A stretch of 64,000 nucleotides of DNA, taken from assembly GCA_051453625.1 (NCBI GenBank), contig JBOZIK010000001.1:281371434-281435433 (forward strand), given 5' to 3'. The stretch's first letter is position 1. Every line of letters starts with the position of its first letter. This stretch comes from Welwitschia mirabilis. Taxonomy: Eukaryota > Gnetophyta > Gnetopsida > Welwitschiales. The position numbers and the translations under genes are program-made. The notes beneath the pieces are model-generated. The model had not been told where the DNA came from. It ran no database searches and saw only the letters and a list, made by a program, of their open reading frames with translations. Shown here in pieces: positions 49,001-57,004 of this stretch.

Positions 49001-51262
49001 GGACTTTTGCTTCCATGGTTCATTTTTGTTTGTAAGGCTGCCTTCTTGTCAAGTTTGCATTCAAAATTTTGCAATACCTATTCAACAGAACATTGAGACA
49101 TATTTTTCTGATATCCTCAAGCAATAGTAATAGCATCACTTTAGAAGAAAGGGCCATACAGAGTTTTCTTAATTACCTCTTCACTATTAAATTCTTCACC
49201 ATAAACATTCATTTGATTAACAACGTTCATTGCACTATTAGCAAAATTATAAAACTACATAAAGCTTCAAATTTAGAGATAACATAAAATTTCAAGATGT
49301 CCTGTGATATGTCATTATGTTGTAAGTTTAACAATTTTGACTCAGAAGAATCAAAGGATGTTGTTAAACAATCCCAGGCCTGCTTTGAAGTTTAAATGAC
49401 AAATTCTTAAATAAAAGAGAAAAAAGGTTTCTGTATTATCTTGCTGAATAAAAAGTAAAAAATTTAGTATCCCTTATCTGATTTGTTTGAAACATATCTT
49501 TAAAATCTATTTTGATGTCACGTTTGAGGATTAATAGCATTCAAATTATCCATTTTAGATTTTCTTATGAATCATACTATACTGATAGTACAATAAGCTC
49601 AGCCTCTTAATCTTCTTGGCATTGAGTTTATTTATATTTTTCTCTTGTCATTTTAAATTTTGTGATGATATGCAACTAGGCAAGGAAACTTCCTTACATA
49701 CCCTATAGTTCATTTGATTTAAGGGAGAAATTGTTGTGGCAAAAAATATTTTAGATTTTTCTTTAATGATTTTTTGTATCGTTCATATTTTCATGGTTAT
49801 TTTTATAGGAATCTCAGTTAGGGAATTAATGTCTGATTAGAACTGCGTGGAGGTAGTGCTTACATGAACCAATTGCAATTGTAACTATGCTTACTACTGT
49901 TTTAGGATTTTTGTATGTTTTAAGAACCTGACTTAAGCACAGGGACTTTTGTGTGACAGAGCGTGCCTCTCTGATAAAACCTCAAACTTACTGATGACAC
50001 CGATCATTCCTTATCATTCCATACAGTTTTGAACTGATAAACATTAATATTTGGCATTGTCTTACCCTGTAGGGGTCTTTCTCCATTTTCAGCAATTTCT
50101 CGGGAATGCCTCAACCTAACGGGAAAATTTTGTTTTTATCGATGTTCATCGCAGAGAATACAGGAACATACCTCTCTACAATTGCCTTTATCTCAGTAAG
50201 AAGCCATGGCGCTAAAAACCTAAAATATAGTCATTCCAACAATATGCACTTAGTTATGTGTCCAGTAACAGTTTCAATTAAATACTTAAATTATGTTTTT
50301 TAAATCTTCTTACATGTCGTTCAAATGTTTGAGTAACCCCTTTTAATGTCTTTATGCACGTCAAGCTTCCAGAGTCTATGTGATATCCCTTTTTTATGCT
50401 TTCAAAGCAAATACCGAGACCGCTCAAGGTCTGAGCCGTCTCATGCGTTACGATTTTACTTCTTTTGAAGCTTATTAGTCCAATTCGTGAAGACATAACT
50501 CTAAACAAACTATGCTTTTATGTAATTTTTACTTGATTGTGTCATATCCAACTCAAATGATGGCTCATTTCCTTACGTTAAAATTGTTCTATTGATAGTG
50601 CTTTTCACGAAGTGTTTTTTTAATGTCTAATTTCCTAACTCCTCAATGTTAATGCAATTTTGTAATTTACCATTTTCTGAAATTTTACAAAACGTGCAAA
50701 GATTTTGAGTGCCGATAATACAGTTCTGCTGGAGCGTTTGTAATTTTCAAATCCACTTGATCACTGGACATTATCATTTGCCATTCGCCCTTAAATTTAT
50801 CAACTGAATCAGTCTGGCCACTTACAACTAGAACTGTAACATCTGTTTCATGTATCTGCATCATCTTGTCTTTTCAAACTTGCATGGCTCTGTACTTTTT
50901 CAACTGAATCTTTCGGCTTCTTATTATTATTTCGGTATAATTACCAGTCCTTTATGATCTCGACAGAAAATCTGTATCTGCGTATAGAACTTTCCTACAT
51001 CTGACACTTTAAAAATTTGCTTCTGGGCATCGTATTTTCTACGTGGAGTTTGTTTCACTCAATTTGTGTCATTTTGCTTTTTTTACAGGTGGTCTATGAG
51101 CATCACCCTCGACCCAAGGAACTCATTATCGAGAATGATTTGCCTTTAAAGCTTCAAAACCTTATTGAGGAAAGAGGTTGTCAGCGCTCTGGAGGACAGG
51201 TGCTCGTGAAACAAATGGCAACTGCATTGCTAAAAGCTCTGCATATAAACACTGTGCTCTGA
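15886..51262 (+). CDS. MAP3KE1: MAP3K epsilon protein kinase, C-terminal half (10 exons, 5' part outside window)
   Basis: Spliced coding sequence: 15886-16065, 16183-16266, 16447-16538, 16685-16768, 16878-17770, 41404-41789, 41871-42005, 42328-42734, 42829-42943, 51089-51262. All introns are GT-AG, phases agree, and the total is 2550 nt (849 codons plus TGA). The product matches, domain by domain, the C-terminal region of plant MAP3K epsilon kinases (Cdc7/Cdc15-like MAPKKKs). Those proteins are about 1350-1400 residues, with an N-terminal kinase and a long armadillo/HEAT-like repeat tail; in Arabidopsis they act in pollen viability and at the cell plate and plasma membrane. Hallmarks visible here are LQMFIACRG, PLLSLLEKEPPSRHVSGQL, TASGVLSGSGVLNARPGS, CKINKRRQEQAAENGIIPHL, DHQDAIARLNLLKLIK and SGGQVLVKQMA. 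The kinase domain is not in the window: the upstream intron is at least 15.9 kb. Function is inferred from family; the frame is intact, so the gene is probably active. Confidence 0.93.
16183..16266 (+). CDS. MAP3KE1: MAP3Ke exon 2 in window
   Basis: 84 bp, phase 0 at both ends: tttcag|GTT to CTT|gtaagt. It encodes 28 residues (VILSVLQFMNLLINE to ENACHIGL) that continue the armadillo-like repeat of the previous exon. The preceding intron is 117 bp. Confidence 0.9.
16447..16538 (+). CDS. MAP3KE1: MAP3Ke exon 3 in window
   Basis: 92 bp: ttctag|ATT to ACAAG|gtacac, ending with two bases of a split Ser codon (AG|T). It encodes IPVVMNLASPDHSKDIR and TAYFVQQLCQT, matching the conserved IPVVM...AYFLQQLCQ segment of the family. 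Confidence 0.9.
16685..16768 (+). CDS. MAP3KE1: MAP3Ke exon 4 in window
   Basis: 84 bp: gagcag|T to TACAG|gttcg, with split codons at both edges. It encodes ASTLQMFIACRGLPVLVGFL then EPDYSKY, among the most conserved stretches of MAP3K epsilon. The preceding intron carries a strong T-rich tract at about 16575-16622. Confidence 0.92.
16878..17770 (+). CDS. MAP3KE1: MAP3Ke exon 5 in window (ARM end plus Ser/Gln-rich linker)
   Basis: 893 bp, the longest exon. The first part (REMVHIAIDCMWNVF, TPRNDFCRISAKNGILNRL, NTLHSLNEAVRLASF) closes an armadillo unit. A Ser/Gln-rich, probably disordered linker of about 170 residues follows, containing a basophilic-looking SWRRTSLSRFS. Then comes the conserved block PLLSLLEKEPPSRHVSGQL. 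I end the exon at CTT|ggtgcc (last base 17770) because this keeps GDPDFL, which resembles the family's GDLDFL. A stronger-looking donor 18 bp upstream (TTTTCAG|gtgatc, last base 17752) is also in phase. Without splicing the frame runs to a TAA at 17827-17829. Confidence 0.9.
17771..17829 (+). other. in-frame extension of exon 5 into intron 5, ending in TAA
   Basis: If the exon 5 donors are not used, translation continues as GALMVLCIFCSLFLFSVLL and stops at 17827-17829. The tail is strongly hydrophobic and would sit at the very C terminus. Whether a transcript ends here is unknown; this is recorded as sequence potential only. Confidence 0.35.
18130..19845. repeat. GACTC-rich element A (interrupted by an assembly gap)
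   Basis: 18146-18236 and 19670-19840 are dense in GACTC/GAGTC and ACTCGTGACT words, mostly in opposite orientation at the two sides. This is the pattern of inverted subterminal repeats of a DNA transposon. 779 N lie in between. No terminal repeat or target duplication could be fixed. Confidence 0.4.
18454..19290. other. assembly gap flanked by a 29-bp exact duplicate
   Basis: The 29 bases before the N run (18454-18482) recur exactly after it (19262-19290), starting AATTCCTAGTGGCACTTGGG. This suggests the two contig ends overlap and the 779-N gap is artificial, or that a tandem repeat lies in the gap. Confidence 0.85.
20406..21039. other. assembly gap (634 N)
   Basis: Unknown sequence in intron 5; flanks show no shared bases or coding. 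Confidence 0.99.
21196..21331. repeat. 70-bp imperfect tandem duplication
   Basis: CACATGTAATTTGA and GTGGTAGCAATTCAAT recur at a 70-bp offset (21196 and 21266), as do CAAAATAATT and AGAGACC, with a few substitutions and small gaps. Confidence 0.75.
22535..23416. other. assembly gap (882 N)
   Basis: Unknown sequence. The right flank starts inside a Copia LTR, so the gap probably contains the rest of that repeat. Confidence 0.99.
23417..23650 (+). repeat. Copia LTR fragment (3' part)
   Basis: Contains a TATA-like CTATATAAGG (about 23440) and, at 23586-23605, CATTGGGGTTTTCCACGTAA preceded by GTGGTTTTTCCCTA. This matches the 3' portion of the LTR at 1464-1893 (same block at 1807-1826) in the same orientation. 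The 5' part lies in the gap. No matching internal region was recognised after it, so it may be a solo LTR. Confidence 0.65.
24300..25800 (+). other. unassigned region with possible retroelement debris
   Basis: Three + frames stay open for 98-100 codons (24345-24641, 25147-25449) but match nothing I recognise. SMWRIAMMLKGV in the first is weakly like a Copia gag start. 24660-25030 is visibly more GC-rich than its surroundings. No gene is called. Confidence 0.3.
25840..26400 (+). repeat. possible LTR with short GATCGACC-type repeats
   Basis: 25853-26050 holds repeated words such as GATTGACC, GATCGACC, GGTCGATTGACC and GTAGATCAAC. That pattern is common in LTRs of SIRE-like Copia elements. No pair, primer site or polypurine tract was found, so the call is tentative. 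Confidence 0.3.
27346..27592. repeat. degenerate minisatellite (GTGTGGCTAA units)
   Basis: About nine units built on CCAGAGCCTGTGTGGCTAA and AGAAGTTGCTTGTGTGG, in an alternating higher-order pattern of roughly 45-60 bp. Confidence 0.85.
28150..31330 (-). pseudogene. hAT transposase remnant 2 (BED finger, DUF659, hATC)
   Basis: On the - strand: a BED-like finger with GGATRFKYHIVDIAGHDIC (31184-31120), then basic SASRKAKEMIAKRNQD, DUF659 with LDFLVGSTFGVMFLKSIDA (30534-30470) and WAKNMVQVK, ERPSMGFIYDAMEKAKTQIG (29515-29455), and the C-terminal GCERNRSAFGYIHYKKCNKL to KRLNDLVFVHYNLNL (28826-28715). A GT-AG intron again precedes the CER motif (acceptor CATTCATGTAG near 28830). Many stops and frameshifts are present. 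It is clearly related to hAT 1 but diverged. I could not find its terminal repeats or target duplication. Confidence 0.82.
32020..32860 (+). repeat. probable LTR of a Gypsy-like element
   Basis: Has LTR architecture: a promoter-like GCTATAAATGCAAGG (about 32375), AATAAAATC (about 32567) as a polyadenylation signal, and upstream sub-repeats containing TAGCGATGG (32190-32300). Similar sub-repeats occur at 59200-59430. No primer-binding site or partner LTR was found. Confidence 0.4.
33600..33845 (+). repeat. LTR end and primer-binding site of Copia element 4
   Basis: TGGCATCGGAGCC at 33833-33845 is a near-match to the Met-tRNA primer site. It is preceded by CCCCCTCTCTAGAGTTCTTA (33800-33819), the usual LTR end of SIRE/Tork-type Copia elements, and by a TATA-like CTATAAAAG (about 33649). 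The LTR start was not identified. Confidence 0.65.
33857..34665 (+). pseudogene. Copia element 4, gag (DUF4219/UBN2)
   Basis: Continuous similarity across frames: RSNYFYWKSRMALFTN, KWTNDEKKLATTSARAMNAI, MLKVAHEGTTLVKKPKIQIL, SRFENITMDENESILDYTTK, EESKDVDTINLEELKGSLMA, then an acidic EDEIEDMEDEDL. This is the standard Copia gag, missing only its zinc knuckle. Few stops (in-frame TAG near 34181 and 34224, TAA at 34453) and long open pieces (75-97 codons) suggest a younger insertion than elements 1-3. No pol follows; similarity stops near 34670. Confidence 0.85.
35225..36015. repeat. GACTC-rich element B with an internal inverted repeat
   Basis: GACTC-type clusters lie at 35263-35275 and 35305-35312 on the left and 35893-36003 on the right. 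Inside, 35360-35400 is repeated inverted at 35660-35745 (shared core GAATGCTCACTTTTGGAAAA). The size is close to element C. Terminal repeats and target duplication were not resolved. Confidence 0.4.
36990..40870 (-). pseudogene. Ty3/Gypsy gag-pol remnant
   Basis: On the - strand, from high to low coordinates: a gag-like region (40870-39850); protease with ELVDSSATHSFTS (about 39735-39700; the catalytic DSG reads DSS); RT with SLKLCIDHWTLNKLIIKNGY (39190-39130), LTNAPSIFMALATTIF (about 38985) and FFDNILIY where FxDD is expected (about 38910); RNase H with NSNGIGIVLLLFQQGQSITF (about 38480-38420); an integrase zinc region ending SCLVCLQVKVEEFQPRG; integrase WKYVDLTMDSIIRLPKPQSG then CDAIIVVMEQLSKRMH (37910-37790). 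A decayed tail reads AYQLILPLEWN (about 37140). Dozens of stops; catalytic residues are lost in protease and RT. Confidence 0.85.
41404..41789 (+). CDS. MAP3KE1: MAP3Ke exon 6 in window
   Basis: 386 bp: gtatcag|AT to TTAAAG|gtgctt. The single base left over from exon 5 completes GAT (Asp). It encodes the signature TASGVLSGSGVLNARPGS and the repeat YLEKVADLLLAFSQADTTVK, ending RLFQMLSKLDSPILLK. It lies 23.6 kb downstream of exon 5. Confidence 0.92.
41871..42005 (+). CDS. MAP3KE1: MAP3Ke exon 7 in window
   Basis: 135 bp, phase 0 at both ends: tttgcag|ATA to GAA|gtaagt. It encodes ILKCINQLSTDPNCLEYLQR then ADAIKHLVPNLEERDGPLV and EIHIE, a typical armadillo repeat of the family. Confidence 0.93.
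42328..42734 (+). CDS. MAP3KE1: MAP3Ke exon 8 in window
   Basis: 407 bp: tcttcttgtgaag|GCA to GTAAC|gtatgt. It encodes ALNALYNLCKINKRRQEQAA, LPLLCDMAHASRYTREQL, GLDVYLSLLDDEIWSVTALD, and FVHILEPFLKIVT. The acceptor at 42327 is chosen because an upstream AG at 42307-42308 would put a stop in frame. The first residue is Ala where relatives have Val. Confidence 0.92.
42829..42943 (+). CDS. MAP3KE1: MAP3Ke exon 9 in window
   Basis: 115 bp: ttctgcag|T to ATCAAG|gtatgc. The split Thr codon (AC|T) joins exon 8. It encodes KSVRINTTLAVNGLTPLLVA and DHQDAIARLNLLKLIK, near-invariant in the family. An 8.1-kb intron follows. Confidence 0.93.
42944..51088 (+). other. long intron 9 of the MAP3Ke gene (8.1 kb)
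   Basis: Phase-0 intron between conserved exons. Apart from the Copia gag remnant near 48560-49390 it is mostly unassigned AT-rich sequence. 43240-43520 holds several short GACTC/AACTTGAC-type motifs like those of the GACTC-rich elements. I see nothing coding in 43530-48550 or 49400-51088. Confidence 0.85.
48560..49390 (-). pseudogene. Copia gag remnant in intron 9
   Basis: Minus-strand translation gives VVNQMNVYGEEFNSEEVIKK, TLYGPF, then CSVEYVLQNFECKL-like and a zinc-knuckle-like CSCYCKNDDHTEEKNSKKPS (about 48880-48820), followed by NEPKDNSIQHFQI. This is the order of a Copia gag. Stops and frameshifts occur throughout. No LTR or pol was identified around it. Confidence 0.6.
51089..51262 (+). 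CDS. MAP3KE1: MAP3Ke terminal coding exon with stop
   Basis: 174 bp: ttttacag|GTG to CTC TGA. It encodes VVYEHHPRPKELIIENDLPL, KLQNLIEERGCQRSGG and QVLVKQMATALLKALHINTV then L-stop, the conserved C terminus. The segment ERGCQRSGG is one residue shorter than the ERRDGQRSGG I recall from Arabidopsis. Confidence 0.93.
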   Translation: MVYEHHPRPKELIIENDLPLKLQNLIEERGCQRSGGQVLVKQMATALLKALHINTVL

Positions 51263-51660
51263 CGTTGTTTTTCGGTTCACTGTACCACCTCTTGGAAAGG
51301 TGGCGATTATCATCTCCGCATCAGGAAATGATTTGGTATTGTTGTAATAATCATTATCTTTCTTGCGGCACTGTTGTATCAATAACTTTCGTATTCATTT
51401 ATTTGTATTTGCCAAAGTAAGTGGCAATTACCATCGAGGAATATGTCTTCAAATTCTGCCAGTCACTGGGGCCAGTAAAGGACCTTTGTATAGTTCTTTC
51501 CTGTTCATTTTTATTTTACATGTCCTTTTTGGATGTATATATGAATCTTGAGATCTTAAATCAAAATGTTGGTTCAGTTTCGTTGTTTATGGAGGACTTT
51601 AGAATATTTGTAAATCTCACTCTGGAATCAGTATCGTCAAGTCTTTTTTAAATTTTATAG
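51263..51660 (+). other. probable 3' UTR of the MAP3Ke gene
   Basis: Unique-looking sequence directly after the TGA, AT-rich and without retroelement similarity. T-rich and TGTA-containing stretches (about 51350-51420 and 51640-51660) are compatible with plant polyadenylation, but the cleavage site cannot be fixed from sequence. The short open frames here look like chance. Confidence 0.4.
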
Positions 51661-52189
51661 TGGAAAGCTGCTTCCAGTTAATTGTAAACGTCACAAAGAC
51701 TTTGAACATAATTAGGTTCCTTAATGTTTTTGAGATACCCCTTTGACCAATTAACTTTCAAGATGTTATCTATCAATTTTGTTATATCAATTTCAAGATC
51801 TTTGAATCTAATTCATGACCGGTTTCAAACGAACTTAATAGAAACGTATACCAATTTCATGAAATTTGAAAGTCAAATTTAATATTCCAAGCAATTTCTT
51901 CAAATGACAAATTTGTGATGTGTTATCGCTTTCAAGAAAAGACAAATTCAATTTAACTATTTTTGAATCAAACTTCAATTTTTTTGGCTGCTGGAAGTAC
52001 ATTTTAGCTATATATAGAACCTAGCTAGTTCACCTTTGTTGGCTTTCACCAAGTTTCTTATTCACTTCTTTAATTAAACCCCAATGCATATGACTATCAA
52101 TTCTTAAAACCCTGTTCTCAATGATATGTAAGATATTTCCATGCTTTTTGAGGTCTTGCTAGTGCACTTTGTTCTTAAGATTATGAAAA

Positions 52190-52975
52190 ATCAGGGTTAC
52201 TAGACTCTCATGAAGTCTATCCACTTTGCAAGTCTAGAGTCTGGCAACCACCGCAAGTTTGTAAGCAAGAAATCCTCGAGTTAAGTCGTAGACTTATTAA
52301 TCACCAAAATCATCGAGTTTAGTGAGTCCAACGAGTCCCCCAAGTTTGCAACTCCTAGAGTTCTCTACATTTTTTTTCCCTTAAAAAGTGCATAAAATAA
52401 AAGAGAATACAAAAAAAAAGGTCCAACTATAGTTTAAACAATATCATTTTTTAAATAACATGAAAAATAAATTGACATGGGCTTTATATATACAACTTTA
52501 AAAGGGCTTTCAACTTTTTTTTTCACAACAAATATCAAATATGGAAGCAGTAGTAATGAACAATGAAGAAATAAAGGGCTTTCAACTTTGTTTCAACATG
52601 CGTTTTTTGTTTTTGTGTTGCTTTATTAGGCAATATCATATGTAATCTCATGTTTTCTATGTATTTTTGGATGTTGGGAATCTTAGTTAATTAAGAAAAT
52701 TTTTAGTTGTTTCCTTGGTTTAATCTACCATTAATGTCTTTGCATTTTTCTATAATTGTGTGTTTTTAAAGCTTGATTAGTATTTAAAAATGCTTTGTGC
52801 TTTATTTGAATACATGAAAATATAATGATATTTGAAAAATTGTAAGCAAACCCAAACTCTTCTGGCCTTTTCGAGTTCCAGTTGCGTTTTATTGAGTTTG
52901 CCAATATTGGTGAACGAGTCCAAATCTTACAAGCTGGATGCATTTGGTTCCAAGTTTGAGTTATCACAACCTTAC
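52190..52975. repeat. GACTC-rich element C
   Basis: 52192-52365 (GACTCTC, GAGTCTGG, GAGTTAAGTCG, GAGTCCAACGAGTCC) and 52860-52970 (CGAGTTCC, GAGTTTG, CGAGTCC, GAGTTATC) are subterminal-like clusters. The left end CAGGGTTACTAGACTC and the complemented right end AAGGTTGTGATAACTC are partly alike, as in hAT-type MITEs. An 8-bp target duplication is not convincing. Confidence 0.4.
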
Positions 52976-54940
52976 CAAAAACCCATTTTATAACATTAAA
53001 GTGAGGTATGTATGATGAAATGAAATGGTGTGTGTGACTTGCACTCTTAAAAACTTTTTTAAATTTATGAAAAAGAAACAATACCCATAATGATAAGATG
53101 TAGTGTAACCAGACAACAGGAGATGAACTTTGATGAATCCAACAAAAATCTTTGCATCGTATGCACATAATTATGAATACATTTTTGCCTTTGTGAATCA
53201 AGTCTAATCTTACAACCCTTCTTCCTGGTGGAGCTATATCAAATCTACAAGTAATTTGGAGGTCAAATCTTGACTTGCCTAGGGAACAACATCCTTCATG
53301 TTGCTTCTTATTTGAAAAAGTGTGTCCAAGAAATATGTGTTTATATACATTGAGGGTTATTGTAATCTTATTCAATAGATTTTATAGGCGTTTTTCTAGA
53401 CATGATAAAATATCAGTTTTAGTTTCAGTTTCAATTTCATAAAATTATTGTTTTTTAATATGATATCAAAGTACAAGTTACAAATACTAAAAGAAAATTG
53501 AGACTAAAATGTCAAAAGAATAAAGAATGATTACATGAAATTACATTGAGTATCTATATAGGTAACTAAAAAAATCATTATTACAAAGTCAAACCTATTC
53601 AAACAAAGGGAAAAGGATAAAGGCTTCTCGCTGGATCTAGGCTTAAATATAAAGCATTTAAGTAAGGTATTTATATCAACAAAGATATGATGTACACAAG
53701 GCATGAATATGTGGCATGCAATTCTATAAGTTATAATGATCATGACGGAATTAAAATAGGAATTCCATGAAACATGATGTTGCATACATGTTTCTAAAGA
53801 TCTTGTGAAGGTTGTCTATCTTAGCAACAACTTAAATATTTTAAACTTAAGAAGCTATACAAAGGATGGCAAAATATTTTATTTGAAGAATTTTAGTGAA
53901 AGACTAACAAAAGGGTGCACATGGTCTATACTACGTCCCATTCACGCCATACTAGGTGCGAATGAAATGATGATTTGGGTCTTAAGAATACTTAAGGATT
54001 TACATGTGTAGATTCTTCTTCTCTATTCGATGATGTTTTGTTATTCATTTTTTTCATACGACCAAATTTATATGTACATTATGCTAATAAAAGATTGACG
54101 CTAAGGCTTGCATTTTTGAGCTATGTAGCAGGCTAAACTTAGAGTCAATCCAATAAAAAATTATGAGTTCCATTACCTTTGAGATTAAAGAAAATGAAAA
54201 GGAGGGACCTATAAAACTATGAATAAAGCTTCCTAAAATATCTTGTCTTCTCAAAACAAAGCTTCCTTACATTCATAGAAAATTTTCCACAATTTATCAT
54301 TTATGTAAGGGTCTTTTGACTTAAGAGAGTAACTTTGCAAAATCTTTTATATTTTTCTTAAAGAGATTGAAATTTTGCTTATCTTAAAAAAAGATAAGAC
54401 TTAACTTGAATGCCTTTAATGACGTATTTGGTTTTATTGTTTAATATCTTTATAGGACTTGCAATCCTATTTAAACATTAAGTGGTGTGTTCATGAATAG
54501 TTAAACCAATAATTGGTATCTTTGTTATTAGATTGACTAAATTAGTTGCCCTAACTAACTTTTATCTTCATATCAAATCAAGGTATAACTCAATTATGAA
54601 GTTAATTAGTTTCCTTGTCTAATTTGAATGTCAAAGTGTTATCAACACATTAAGAGAAGTATGTTAGTATAGATTTGTCAATGAATTTCTTAAGTCTTTA
54701 TATCTATTATGAAGAGATGAACAAACCTCTCTACAAAGTTATGTCTATAACTATATTACGAAGTTATTGTCTAATTTATCTGTATAACAACTTTTGAATA
54801 ACCTTATTATTCAAGCTTTCTGTGGTTCTTCAGTCAAGTTGGTTAATCTTAGTTAACTTCTGAATGATTCAAAATTTTCTAAAGAATCACAAATGCACTA
54901 TTATAAAAGCTAACATTTTGAAGTATTAAGTCCTCATCTT
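52976..54940. other. unassigned 3' flanking sequence
   Basis: AT-rich. A 214-codon minus-strand frame (53375-52731) is open but shows no domain, overlaps element C and has no visible splice or promoter context. A 68-codon + frame (53805-54011) is also unrecognised. The right part may be the 3' end or LTR of the minus-strand Copia element that follows. Confidence 0.35.
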
Positions 54941-54949
54941 AAGAGAATG

Positions 54950-56600
54950 AGGTACAAAGAAAGATGAAAACGATTATAAATAAGAAAATGATTCAACTTT
55001 TGTTTTGAAGAGTGCGTCCATTATCCCATTAACAATTTGAAGATTAGTACTTATCTTGATGAGTGAAATGAATCCCTTACTAAACAAATGTTTGATTGAA
55101 TGTTTATTTATCTCAATGTGTTTTATTTCTTACATGTAACATAATTCTTTATTAACTTGATTAAATTCTATATGGTCGACTCTTTGAGATATGATATTTG
55201 AGGCATGGAGTGGGTTAATTGATAGGAGAATGGGGGTAATAGGGATAAACTAATGCTAGTACTCTATTGGTAGATCTCCATAGTTAACATGACTGTATCC
55301 AGCAAGGAATTCCTTATCTTTTGTGTATATCAATCCAAAATCATTAATTTTATCCAAGAATTTAGGTATGCATTTGGTTGATTTAGATAATTATTTATTG
55401 TTTGCTACATGAATTTAGATAGTAGGTTACATAACAAGTTATGCCAAGTCCCCTGTTAGTCACATATGTTAATTTACAAATAGATTGTCTATTTTGCATC
55501 AATAAGATTTGAATCCAATGATCTAGGCTTATTTATTGGATTTGATTTTACTTTGTTTATATTAGGTGCCTTAAAAAGTTATTTAGTTTTGTTTTTCCTT
55601 GAAAAATCCTAACTCTGTTATGGATCTAGTTGTTCTTTTACTAGGTCTATCTTCAAGTTGAAAGATAGTTTTACTTTTTACCTCATGTATTTTTTAAAAC
55701 TTTTACCTAGTCTATCTTGTCTGATATCTCCTTTTTCGTTTGTATTTCATTTCTTTTTCCCCCAATTTAGTTATATGGTAGTTGATACATTGTTAAAATA
55801 GTAGCACTAGCTCTTCAAAAGTATCTTCTTTTAGTTATGATGATAGTGTTAGAAACATATAGGACAACTACAATATCACATTTACTATCTTGCTTTTTCA
55901 TGACATATGGTGGTTTCTACTTTTGTTTGTGAAATCTTCTTGAGAAAACATAGGATTTATACCAGGAGTAAGAATGTTGCTTAAGAGCTTACATAGCCTT
56001 GTTTAGTCTACAAACTAATGTTTTGGGATTCCTTATAAAGTCTTCTAGATGTACCATTTATACTTCATCCTTAACTTTTGCATTGATGAATGCTTAATTA
56101 AAATTCATCTGATAAAGTTTCCAAATCTTTTAGGAAACCAGAAAGATAAGGGTTTTGACAATGTGGATTCTGTTTATTGGAGAAAATGTCTCATTGTAAT
56201 CAAATCCATTCTTTTAAAATTAATAAGTGATTACAATTTTTGTTCTCTACTCATCAATAAGTTATTTGTCTTTAATTTGATTATCAAAATACAATTATCC
56301 TTTAATATTTTTTTCACCTTTGTCCTTTATACAATATCTCATATGCATATATTAAGTGATTCTTCATTTCTATAGTCCTTAGTTATTTCTAATTTACATG
56401 TTATAAAGACTCTTATTACATTTTTATTTATAATTATCTAATACAACTTTGACATAGAAAAATAATGATTTGAGGTAATTTTATATTCCATAGGTTGTCC
56501 TCTATGACTTTGAATTATAATCCTTATTTATTCCTACTTCATGGATTACAGATAACTACTTAACGACCTTAGTTATCTATTATATTGTTTTAACCAATGA
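54950..56600 (-). pseudogene. Copia RT and RNase H remnant (element 5)
   Basis: On the - strand: an RT segment NPKTLVCRLNKAM and VVVLYVSNTIIITKED, where YVDD is replaced by YVSN (about 56000-55840). A long decayed stretch follows, then RNase H: AGYSHVNYGDLP (about 55310), EIKHIEINKHSIKHLFSKGF and STNLQIVNGIMDALF (55160-55010), equivalent to the family's TKHIEIDCHFIREK and LADIFTK blocks. Catalytic residues are lost and stops are frequent. Confidence 0.65.
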
Positions 56601-57004
56601 TATCTAAATTGTTATGATCCCATCAATGGAATGAAATTCATTCTTCATGTACTTTCAAATCATTTTTAACAATTGCTATGGCAATTTCATTATGAGATTC
56701 TGATATGAAGTCTTAAAATAGAACTTCCTCTAGATTTTTTAATTTTAATGCTTGTAATTCCTCTGTCTCTGTATTGCTTAAAGTAGATGAATCATAGATA
56801 CTCATTGAAGAACTATAAGGTGAAGATTATTTTTTGTTGAAAATCACATTCCTATAGATTGGTGACTCTTATTTCAAAATAGACTTGGTAGACATTATTA
56901 TTTTTTAAATAGTCAAGTAGTAGGGCAGGGAAAGTCTTGTTGTCTATCTTACTTCACTTCTCTAAAGGTATGTGATAATAACATAGGAATCCAAATGATT
57001 GCAT

